From Candidatus Collierbacteria bacterium RIFOXYD1_FULL_40_9 (GTDB lineage: Bacteria; Patescibacteriota; Microgenomatia; UBA1400; MFAQ01): 11,272 nucleotides of DNA. Where the stretch lies: positions 29,502-40,773 of the forward strand of contig MFAQ01000011.1 of assembly GCA_001776275.1 (NCBI GenBank), read 5' to 3'. The position numbers and the translations under genes are program-made. This document shows positions 1-5,800 of the stretch, one piece after another (positions within the stretch are counted from its first letter, which is position 1; each line of letters begins with the position of its first letter). The notes beneath the pieces are model-generated. The model was not told where the DNA came from and made no database searches. It worked only from the letters and a program-made list of their open reading frames with translations.

Positions 1-199
1 TAGATACAGATCCATCCTTGACCATAAAGATTGCTTTCCCCCAATCACCACTAGCCTTTCGAGTTGGGTGAACAGTGTAGCCCAGTTTCTTGAACAGGGT
101 TGTAGCTGCGATCAGCATACCAAAGGCTACGTGAATTGCAACATGGTCTACAGCGACAGAGTTACCAACACCATCGAATAGGTCGTCGTAAATAGTCAT
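1..199 (-). CDS. Partial VOC/glyoxalase-like protein (N-terminal 66 residues)
   Basis: The gene reads leftward and leaves the window, so only 66 codons are seen. The visible protein starts MTIYDDLFDG. It then has a VDHVAIHV strand (residues 17-24), a helix that includes ATTLFKKLGY (32-41), and a strand near AIFMVKDGS. This order (a DHVAI strand with a possible metal-binding His, a helix ending in KLGY, then further strands) resembles the first beta-alpha-beta-beta module of the vicinal oxygen chelate (glyoxalase/dioxygenase) fold. The substrate cannot be told. The ATG at 199 has an AGGAG site at 207-211 with a 7-nt spacer, the best initiation signal of any secure gene here. Codons favour GGT, GAC, AAC and TTC. 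With the strong promoter upstream, this suggests good expression. The fold is inferred from a short stretch; the reading frame and start are well supported. Confidence 0.6.
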   Translation of the reverse strand, partial: MTIYDDLFDGVGNSVAVDHVAIHVAFGMLIAATTLFKKLGYTVHPTRKASGDWGKAIFMVKDGSVS

Positions 200-225
200 G
201 AATTTTCTCCTAAAAGTGCAGAGGT

Positions 226-243
226 CTTGAGTGTGCTCTCAAG
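226..243 (-). promoter_or_regulatory. Perfect 6+6 palindrome in the leader of the VOC-like gene
   Basis: CTTGAG at 226-231 and CTCAAG at 238-243 are exact reverse complements separated by 6 nt. If the promoter at 260-288 is used, the palindrome lies about 10 to 27 nt into the transcript and ends 14 nt before the Shine-Dalgarno site at 207-211. It could be a repressor operator in DNA or a 5' hairpin that stabilises or controls the mRNA. The symmetry is seen directly; the role is inferred. Confidence 0.4.
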
Positions 244-259
244 CCGGTTATTAAGTGAA

Positions 260-288
260 AATATACCACAAACACAAGATATATTCAA
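260..288 (-). promoter_or_regulatory. Sigma-70-type promoter for the leftward VOC-like gene
   Basis: Read on the minus strand, there is TTGAAT (283-288) as -35, a 17-bp spacer, and TATATT (260-265) as -10, preceded by an extended -10 TGG. Spacing is ideal and each hexamer is close to consensus. A start near 253 would give a leader of about 54 nt that holds the palindrome and the ribosome binding site. This is the strongest promoter candidate in the window. Confidence 0.6.
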
Positions 289-344
289 CTATAGGTCTTA
301 TTTTGTGCCTAGGCTTGGCTATTCTGGGTTTGGAGGTCATCCTA

Positions 345-551
345 ATGGCCTCAGGTGGTAGCGGAAACCTAAGAAGAACAAAAAATCAAAAGTTATATGT
401 GGGTGCGACAAGTAAAGACCTAATTGATGCTAGGTTAAGGGAAAAGTTCTACAAATCGTGGTTTGGGAGAAAAATAAGAAATCTCATTGTAAAATACATT
501 GAGTCAAACGGATCTGTAGCGCAGCTGGTTAGCGCGCCTCATTCACATTGA
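345..551 (+). CDS. Doubtful small basic protein ORF running into the tRNA gene
   Basis: I do not recognise this ORF. It would encode 68 residues starting MASGGSGNLRRTKNQK. It is rich in Lys and Arg and has an amphipathic stretch near ARLREKFYKSW. The ATG at 345 has a GGAGGT site at 332-337 with a 7-nt spacer, a strong match. The same frame is open back to a GTG at 255, without a ribosome site; that longer form (98 codons) would add a hydrophobic helix at about residues 12-30. The objection is that the stop codon (549-551) lies in the anticodon stem of tRNA-Val, so the last 14 or so codons are tRNA sequence, and RNase P cutting at 510 would leave an mRNA without a stop. It may be a decayed gene, a gene later cut by the tRNA, or a chance ORF. 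Otherwise 200-509 holds only the minus-strand promoter region. Confidence 0.25.
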   Translation: MASGGSGNLRRTKNQKLYVGATSKDLIDARLREKFYKSWFGRKIRNLIVKYIESNGSVAQLVSAPHSH

Positions 552-586
552 GGAGGTCACTGGTTCGAATCCAGTCAGATCCACCA
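510..586 (+). tRNA. tRNA-Val (anticodon CAC), CCA encoded
   Basis: A full cloverleaf can be folded by eye. The acceptor stem pairs GGATCTG (510-516) with CAGATCC (576-582). The D stem is GCGC (519-522) with GCGC (532-535), and the D loop contains GG. The anticodon stem CCTCA (537-541) pairs with TGAGG (549-553) around the loop TTCACAT, which gives anticodon CAC at 544-546 and decodes GUG valine. The variable loop is 5 nt. The T stem ACTGG/CCAGT surrounds TTCGAAT. The discriminator base is A583 and the CCA end is encoded at 584-586. The downstream MYG1-like gene starts at 590, so the two are probably co-transcribed. A TAAAAT at 490-495 could be a -10 for the tRNA, but no good -35 is seen. Confidence 0.95.
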
Positions 587-589
587 TTT

Positions 590-1489
590 ATGAAAAAAAT
601 TACCATAGCTACACATGGCGGCTTTTACCACGCAGATGACCTCTTTGCGGTAGCTACTCTAAAACTTATTCTCGAAAAGGATGGAAAAAAAGTTGAAATA
701 GTTCGCACAAGAGACCTAAAACTAGCTTTAAAGTGCGACTATTGTGTTGATGTGGGTCGAGAATACAACCCAGTCAAAAATCGCTACGATCACCATCAAG
801 TAGATGAGACATTGATTAGAGAAAATAGTATTCCTTACGCTGCCTTCGGGCTAATCTGGAAACACTTTGGGCAACATTTAGTATCCTCAAAAGAAATTCA
901 GGAAATTATTGAGAAAAAACTTGTCCAACCTATCGACGCTATGGATAACGCTGTCACGCTTTCCACAAAAAACTTCGAAAATATAAACGAGTACAACATT
1001 GCCAGTGCCATTTATGCTATCTCCCAGTATCACGGTGTCAGTAACCTAAATGAATCCTTCTACACTAGCTTAGAGCTTTGTAAACAAATTTTAGTAGGGG
1101 AAATTAATCAAGCCGAAGATAAACACAAAAGCAGACAAATTGTAAACGAAGAAATAAAAAAGCAAAACACCCCAAGCATTCTTATTTTAGACAAGTATCA
1201 TACCTGGAAGGAGGTTGTTTTAGAGTATCCAACTATCAAGTTTGTTCTGTACCCTGACATAAATACATCAAATTGGTACCTACAACCAGCCAAGAACACC
1301 AAAGATGACTTTGGTGGCTATCGCGCCAACTTTCCAGTTTCATGGTTGGGCAAAGAACATCAAGAGCTAGCAGAGGTTAGCGGTATTGAGGAAGCTGTTT
1401 TTTGTCATAAAAGTGGGTATTTGGCGGTGGCAAAGACAAAAGAATCAGGCATTAAACTAGCAATGGCGGTCTTAAACTTACAGTCCTAA
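590..1489 (+). CDS. MYG1/UPF0160 family DHH-type metal-dependent hydrolase
   Basis: This 299-residue protein has the features of the MYG1 (UPF0160) family, related to DHH phosphoesterases. These are a His-rich start THGGFYHADD (residues 8-17), VDVG (53-56), a YDHHQ motif (66-70), QPIDAMDN (113-120), and a C-terminal FCHKSG with a following Lys-rich stretch (271-285). The Asp and His residues are the likely metal ligands. Eukaryotic MYG1 is known as a 3'-5' RNA exonuclease; bacterial members are poorly studied, so RNA or nucleotide cleavage here is inferred. The length is close to that of other bacterial members. The frame stays open upstream through the tRNA to 548, but those codons are tRNA sequence; the ATG at 590 directly precedes the conserved strand KKITIATH and is the true start. 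There is no ribosome site, because the tRNA occupies the place. The 3' end overlaps the convergent lipase gene by 12 bp. Confidence 0.88.
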   Translation: MKKITIATHGGFYHADDLFAVATLKLILEKDGKKVEIVRTRDLKLALKCDYCVDVGREYNPVKNRYDHHQVDETLIRENSIPYAAFGLIWKHFGQHLVSSKEIQEIIEKKLVQPIDAMDNAVTLSTKNFENINEYNIASAIYAISQYHGVSNLNESFYTSLELCKQILVGEINQAEDKHKSRQIVNEEIKKQNTPSILILDKYHTWKEVVLEYPTIKFVLYPDINTSNWYLQPAKNTKDDFGGYRANFPVSWLGKEHQELAEVSGIEEAVFCHKSGYLAVAKTKESGIKLAMAVLNLQS

Positions 1490-3796
1490 GAAGGACTTTA
1501 GCATCAACAGTTGTGCCCTTTTATCCAACTTGTAGAAATTCTCAGGGTTGCTTGGGTAATTATTTTTCAGATTTGTATATATCTTTGCAAGGCGCTCTGT
1601 AAAATAGTCAGGTGTTTTAGACACAAACACAGATCGGGCAAAACCATTATTTTTTTCTCCCCAGTCTTTGTGATTTATACCAGCAATTTTTTCGGACTCC
1701 AAGCTAGCAACATAGTTATGAAGAGCTACCCATTTGTCTACCAAAAGGTCAAAACCGTAAATGTCTCCCAAGGCAATACTCGTGTCTATTTGCCTAAGAA
1801 TGTCTTGCCTAATTTTATTAATATTTTTTATCTCAACACCTTCTGGGTAGTACAAGAAAATATTCCTGTTGTTCGTAGCTGAGTCCATAGTTAAACTATT
1901 ATTTCCAGAGTTGTAAAAATAAGAGTCAACTTGACCAGAGTTTGTTAGCTTGCCGTTTGACTTGTTCCACTCCGCAGTCTCATATATTTGCCCAACTAGC
2001 AACTGGTAGTTTCCTGTTTCTCCAGTAGACTTAACTTTAATGTCAAACGCTCCCATAAACCCTGGAACCATGATCATTTTTTTGTCCGCAAAAACTATTC
2101 CCAGGTTCTCATTGCAAACAGATAATTGACAAACTTCTAGCACACCAGGAGAGTTAAGCTTAAAGATTGCAAGCTTTTTTCTGTCATCGTGGTTGGAGCC
2201 AACAGCAAATTCAGTGGCAATACCAAGGTCTTCAAGTATCTTAATAACATTTTCTCTTTTGGATATCACCTCACCATGGTTTCCGATCATGGGTATTCCT
2301 TTGTCAAATAACTCTGCAGCACTTGAGTTGGTTACATACCCATCACCAACAGAAAACAAAAATGGATTATCTTTTATGGGCGAACCATCCTGCCACAGGC
2401 CTTTTAAAATATCTTCCTTTGTTGGTTTGGTTACCATCAGTTCGCTTTTTGTTAAATAATCGCTACTATGACCAGAAGCAACCCTTTCACCAATCGTCAG
2501 CAGTTGGTTGTTTTTATCGATTAAGTAATCATTTTTCCAAAGCATCAAAGAAACTGGTACTGGTATACCGTCACGCATTAAGTAGTTCCAAGTAGGTAGT
2601 AGGTCTTTTACAGAAGGAGAAACCCTTCTTGCTGCTTGGAGCTCGGTCTCGCCTGAATTCCTATTTACTTCTGTCGCTATCAAGTGAAGCGCCTTCTGCC
2701 ACCACGCACTGTCCCAAATCGTAAGACCTTCCCACATTCCGTACGCATCAAGTATTCCTTTGTGTGGCGAGCCAACCGTAATCACTTTGCTCACGTTCTC
2801 ATTGTTATATTTTTGCAGATAGCTTCGGGCTACCAAACCACCCATGCTGTGACCAACAAAATTAATATTTTTGTCATCAATATTTTTAGTAATTAAAAAA
2901 CTATTCAAGTCGTCAGCTAGTAAGTCTAAAGGTTTTCTCCAGTCGTAGGCAAAAACAAAAAGATCTTCATCCAGTTTGTAGCCTGTATTTTTTAGTGAAT
3001 TTATTATTCCGTCATATTCCTTAACGAATTCAGGTATTTCCCAATTATTTCCTGAAGTGTTCGTTAAAATTGCATCCAAATCCCAACTCCCTCCGAATCC
3101 GGGTAAAATCACAACTGGATCTTTCTCCTCTTCCAAACTCTCCACTCTTATATAGTCAACTTGGATACTTGGTCTGGTGGTGGTAGTGTTTGTTAACTGT
3201 GGGTTTCCGACCCAGAAATAACTAATTTGTCTTTGTTTTTTGTAAGTTTGTGGTATCGTAACGTCGTCGACTAAAACACTGTAAATTTGATCTTTAGCGT
3301 TTATTTCAATTTTGTGGGTAGTATTTATCGCAAACGAGTATATTTTTTTATATGATGGGTTACAGGATAAGTCAGATGTCAAGCATAAACTTGTCCAGAG
3401 TGAGTACACCGACTGGCTCTCAGGCCACACTTGAAAAATAACATCTTGTGCACCTAGATCGACTTGTGTGCTATTGGCTATGATTTTGTCACTTAATATA
3501 ACTCCTGAACCATAATTCAGTGATCCGCTAATTTTTAATGAAAATGTTACTTTGTAGTCTGTTTCAGGGAAAATCCCAAAAGAATTGTGAATATATGGAA
3601 ATGAAGTGCTGGGCTGCGAAGAAACAAATAACGACCCATTTGTGCTAGATACTGACCCATTATTTAAGTAAACTTGCCAGTAATTCTGATCAATTTCATC
3701 AAAGTCATCAAAAAAATATTCAGCAGCATATACTTCTGGTCTTATACAAAAGATTACTACTAACAACACAAAACAAAGAGACAGGGCACGTTTCAT
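1478..3796 (-). CDS. Secreted LCAT/lipase-like alpha/beta hydrolase with lectin-like N-terminal domain
   Basis: The protein has 772 residues when started at the ATG at 3796. A TTG three codons upstream is possible but gives no better signal peptide. Residues 1-24 form a signal peptide (MKRALSLCF, hydrophobic core, cleavage likely after VYA). Residues about 25-220 look like a beta-sandwich of the LamG/concanavalin type (FFDDFD, an early W, then a VDYIRV end). The hydrolase follows: VVILPGFGGS (228-237) for the oxyanion hole, GHSMGG with nucleophile Ser317, VGSPHKG (341-347), GDGYVTNSS with Asp485, and IGNHGEV with His507. This matches the lecithin:cholesterol acyltransferase/lipase order. A beta-rich part (about 540-650) and a helical tail follow. 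It likely acts on lipids or esters outside the cell or in the envelope. It is divergent from the sugar operon and convergent with the MYG1-like gene. The substrate is unknown. Confidence 0.85.
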   Translation of the reverse strand: MKRALSLCFVLLVVIFCIRPEVYAAEYFFDDFDEIDQNYWQVYLNNGSVSSTNGSLFVSSQPSTSFPYIHNSFGIFPETDYKVTFSLKISGSLNYGSGVILSDKIIANSTQVDLGAQDVIFQVWPESQSVYSLWTSLCLTSDLSCNPSYKKIYSFAINTTHKIEINAKDQIYSVLVDDVTIPQTYKKQRQISYFWVGNPQLTNTTTTRPSIQVDYIRVESLEEEKDPVVILPGFGGSWDLDAILTNTSGNNWEIPEFVKEYDGIINSLKNTGYKLDEDLFVFAYDWRKPLDLLADDLNSFLITKNIDDKNINFVGHSMGGLVARSYLQKYNNENVSKVITVGSPHKGILDAYGMWEGLTIWDSAWWQKALHLIATEVNRNSGETELQAARRVSPSVKDLLPTWNYLMRDGIPVPVSLMLWKNDYLIDKNNQLLTIGERVASGHSSDYLTKSELMVTKPTKEDILKGLWQDGSPIKDNPFLFSVGDGYVTNSSAAELFDKGIPMIGNHGEVISKRENVIKILEDLGIATEFAVGSNHDDRKKLAIFKLNSPGVLEVCQLSVCNENLGIVFADKKMIMVPGFMGAFDIKVKSTGETGNYQLLVGQIYETAEWNKSNGKLTNSGQVDSYFYNSGNNSLTMDSATNNRNIFLYYPEGVEIKNINKIRQDILRQIDTSIALGDIYGFDLLVDKWVALHNYVASLESEKIAGINHKDWGEKNNGFARSVFVSKTPDYFTERLAKIYTNLKNNYPSNPENFYKLDKRAQLLMLKSFLGL
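1482..1497. terminator. Hairpin in the convergent MYG1/lipase overlap
   Basis: AGTCCT (1482-1487) and AGGACT (1492-1497) pair perfectly around a 4-nt loop, spanning the stop codon of the MYG1-like gene and the last codons of the lipase gene. There is no T tract of note on either strand, so it is at best a weak two-way terminator or an mRNA 3'-end stabiliser. The pairing is seen; the function is inferred. Confidence 0.3.
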
Positions 3797-3846
3797 AATG
3801 TTCAAGTAAAATTGTTAATACGTGAACTCAATCAAAACTCTATCAA
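3797..3846 (-). promoter_or_regulatory. Divergent start region of lipase and sugar operon; possible lipase promoter
   Basis: Only 25 bp separate the lipase ATG (3796) from the GT2 GTG (3822), so at least one promoter must lie inside a coding region or give an almost leaderless mRNA. On the minus strand TTGATA (3841-3846), a 19-bp spacer and TATTAA (3816-3821) form a plausible lipase promoter. An alternative is a perfect TATAAT at 3852-3857 with TTGATT 15 bp further upstream. For the operon, TAAAAT at 3807-3812 on the plus strand would start transcription at about the GTG. In such AT-rich DNA each match is weak evidence. Confidence 0.3.
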
Positions 3847-4715
3847 TCATCATTATAACTTTTAATTCTGAAAATCAAATAATAAAATGCCTAGAAAGTA
3901 TTTTTGCATCAAATCTTACCAAAAATTTAAATATTAATATAACTGTCATAGATAATTGCTCGTTGGACAACACCGTTAGAATAATTACAGAAAAATTTGA
4001 TAGGCAAGTTAAAGATAAAAAATTAAAGCTAATACAAAATAGTAAAAACGTCGGCTTTTCAAAAGCTGTAAACCAAGGAATAAAAAATAGTAAAAGTGAC
4101 TTTTATTTACTAATAAATCCTGATGTATTTGTGAATAGAGACACCATAAAAAATGTGTTTAGTACTAGCTTAATCGAGAACTTTAGTATTACTGGTGTTC
4201 ATATGATTAATGTGCAAGGTGTAGAAAATGGTAGCTACTTTAGATTCCCAAATGTATATGTGGGTATCTTTGAGTTTACAAATTTTGGTAAGTTCTTAAC
4301 CTTAAATAAGTGGCATAACTATTTCTATTACAAAGATAGTGAAATTAAGTCAGGGATCGTTGACGTCGTCACGGGTGGATTTATGTTAATTGATCATAGG
4401 GTTATTGACAAAGTAGGGTACTTTGACGAGCGATATTTCATGTATTTAGAAGATGTTGACTATTGTTTAGAAGCAAAAAAAAGAGGTTTTAAGGTGGGGG
4501 TTAGTCATGATGTTGTAACTCACATTGCCGGTGCAAGCAGTAATAATATAGAAAAAACAGACATAAATGCTTGGTTAGAATCAAGAAGAAAATACTTTAA
4601 AAAGAATTTTAATATTTTTGTAAACTTGCTAATTCAACCCATTTTTGTTTTTGACGCAGTAGTAATATACATCATAAGATTTATTAAAACCATTAGACAA
4701 AATTATCGAAAATGA
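3822..4715 (+). CDS. GT2 family glycosyltransferase (rhamnosyltransferase-like)
   Basis: This 297-residue enzyme should transfer a sugar from a nucleotide-sugar to a growing lipid-linked glycan at the cytoplasmic face. GT-A fold landmarks are in order: LSIIIITFNS (7-16), VIDNCSLDNT with the nucleotide-binding Asp44 (42-51), NVGFSKAVNQG (76-86), the metal site NPD (99-101), VTGGFMLI (183-190), and FDERYFMYLEDVDYC with the acid pair Glu210-Asp211 (201-215). A hydrophobic C-terminal segment (264-287) probably holds it at the membrane. This layout matches WbbL-type rhamnosyltransferases, but the sugar cannot be read from sequence. GTG at 3822 is the only usual start after the in-frame stop at 3816-3818. 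The gene is clearly poorer in G+C than the next gene, with mostly A/T third positions, which suggests a separate origin. It overlaps the next gene by ATGA. Confidence 0.87.
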   Translation: MNSIKTLSIIIITFNSENQIIKCLESIFASNLTKNLNINITVIDNCSLDNTVRIITEKFDRQVKDKKLKLIQNSKNVGFSKAVNQGIKNSKSDFYLLINPDVFVNRDTIKNVFSTSLIENFSITGVHMINVQGVENGSYFRFPNVYVGIFEFTNFGKFLTLNKWHNYFYYKDSEIKSGIVDVVTGGFMLIDHRVIDKVGYFDERYFMYLEDVDYCLEAKKRGFKVGVSHDVVTHIAGASSNNIEKTDINAWLESRRKYFKKNFNIFVNLLIQPIFVFDAVVIYIIRFIKTIRQNYRK

Positions 4716-5800
4716 AAGTTAAAATCATTCGTGGGGCGTTCTTAAATCCATTTGAAATGCAAAACTACTACCCTCTAAGAGATAAATTTAACATCGAAGT
4801 CATCTCTTCCAGGCGACCTCTCTCCGACAAAATAGATCTGCCTCTAAAAAAACTTTATTCCCCAGCCGACCTCCCAAATTTTCCTTACAAATACCCTATT
4901 CTCAACCGAATTTTTGGCGACGCACAACGTCTATATCGGCTAAACAAGGCAATAGATGGTGCCGACATAGTACATGTAGCAGAAACATATTACGGCTATG
5001 TTCGCCAGGCAATCCGAGCCAAAAGAAGGGGACTGGTCAAAAAAGTAGTTACTACCGTTTGGGAAACAATCCCTTTTAACAACCAAAGTCTTTCTGGTAG
5101 ACGAAAAAATAAGTTCTATGCAAAGGAAAACATTGATCACTTCATCGCTGTAACCACCAAAGCAAAAACCGCTTTAATAAAAGAGGGGGTAAGAGAGGAA
5201 AAAATTACTGTTATCCCCATGGGGGTTGACTTGGATCGTTTCAAACCAAGACCAAACAAAAAAAACAAAAGAGATATAAACATACTTTGTGTAGCTAGGT
5301 TAGTTCCAGAAAAGGGAATCATGGATCTTATTAATGCATTTTGGGATCTAAAGAAAACTTGCAAAAATTTAAACCTTACTATTGTCGGTTCTGGTCCCCT
5401 AAAAAAAGAAATTTCGGGCTTCAAAAACATCTATATCAAAAACGTTCCCTATAACAAAATTCATCTTGAGTATGCCAACGCGGACATTTTTTGCCTGCCT
5501 AGCCAAACAACCAAAACCTGGGAAGAGCAGTTTGGTATGTGCCTGGTGGAAGCCATGGCAAGTGGTATTCCTGTTGTGAGCACCAAAACAGGGGCTATTC
5601 CTGAAGTCTGCGGGGAGGTTGCTCTACTGGTAAAACCACAAACCCCACACGCACTTTACAATGCGCTGCACAAACTAATTTATAATAACAATCAGCGCCA
5701 AAAAATGGGAAGAGAGGGAAGGCTGTTGGCTGAAAACAGATATGATCCCAAAAAAATAGCAAAACAGATAGCCAATGTTTACCAAAAAGTATGTCCATAA
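4712..5800 (+). CDS. GT4 family glycosyltransferase
   Basis: This 362-residue GT-B enzyme has the two Rossmann-like halves of family GT4. The N-terminal half binds the acceptor (VHVAETYYG at 87-95, an interdomain VIPMGVDLDRFKP at 167-179). The C-terminal half binds the donor: ILCVARLVPEKGI (191-203) with Arg196 and Lys201 for the phosphates, LTIVGSGPL (222-230), ADIFCLPS (257-264), and the EX7E pair Glu272/Glu280 in EEQFGMCLVEAMASGIPVV (271-289). A retaining mechanism follows from the family; the sugar is unknown. The ATG is within ATGA of the upstream GT2 stop, so translation is probably coupled, and no ribosome site is seen. Base composition jumps at this junction to a C-rich plus strand that continues through the operon. 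Confidence 0.9.
   Translation: MKVKIIRGAFLNPFEMQNYYPLRDKFNIEVISSRRPLSDKIDLPLKKLYSPADLPNFPYKYPILNRIFGDAQRLYRLNKAIDGADIVHVAETYYGYVRQAIRAKRRGLVKKVVTTVWETIPFNNQSLSGRRKNKFYAKENIDHFIAVTTKAKTALIKEGVREEKITVIPMGVDLDRFKPRPNKKNKRDINILCVARLVPEKGIMDLINAFWDLKKTCKNLNLTIVGSGPLKKEISGFKNIYIKNVPYNKIHLEYANADIFCLPSQTTKTWEEQFGMCLVEAMASGIPVVSTKTGAIPEVCGEVALLVKPQTPHALYNALHKLIYNNNQRQKMGREGRLLAENRYDPKKIAKQIANVYQKVCP

Noticed and set aside
550..557. GGAGGT inside the tRNA as ribosome site for the MYG1-like gene
   Set aside because: It ends more than 30 nt before the ATG and is paired in the folded tRNA.
510..586. tRNA as integration site of a mobile element
   Set aside because: No integrase gene is present and I noticed no second copy of the tRNA 3' end in the window.
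548..589. Longer N-terminus of the MYG1-like protein from a TTG at 548
   Set aside because: These 14 codons are the 3' part of tRNA-Val; the conserved protein begins at the ATG at 590.
1511..2896. Several plus-strand open frames of 70 to 123 codons opposite the lipase gene
   Set aside because: They are antisense to a long gene with a signal peptide and catalytic triad, have no recognisable motif and are not arranged as an operon.
4940..5798. Minus-strand open frames within the first GT4 gene
   Set aside because: They are antisense shadows; the plus-strand frame carries all conserved GT4 motifs.
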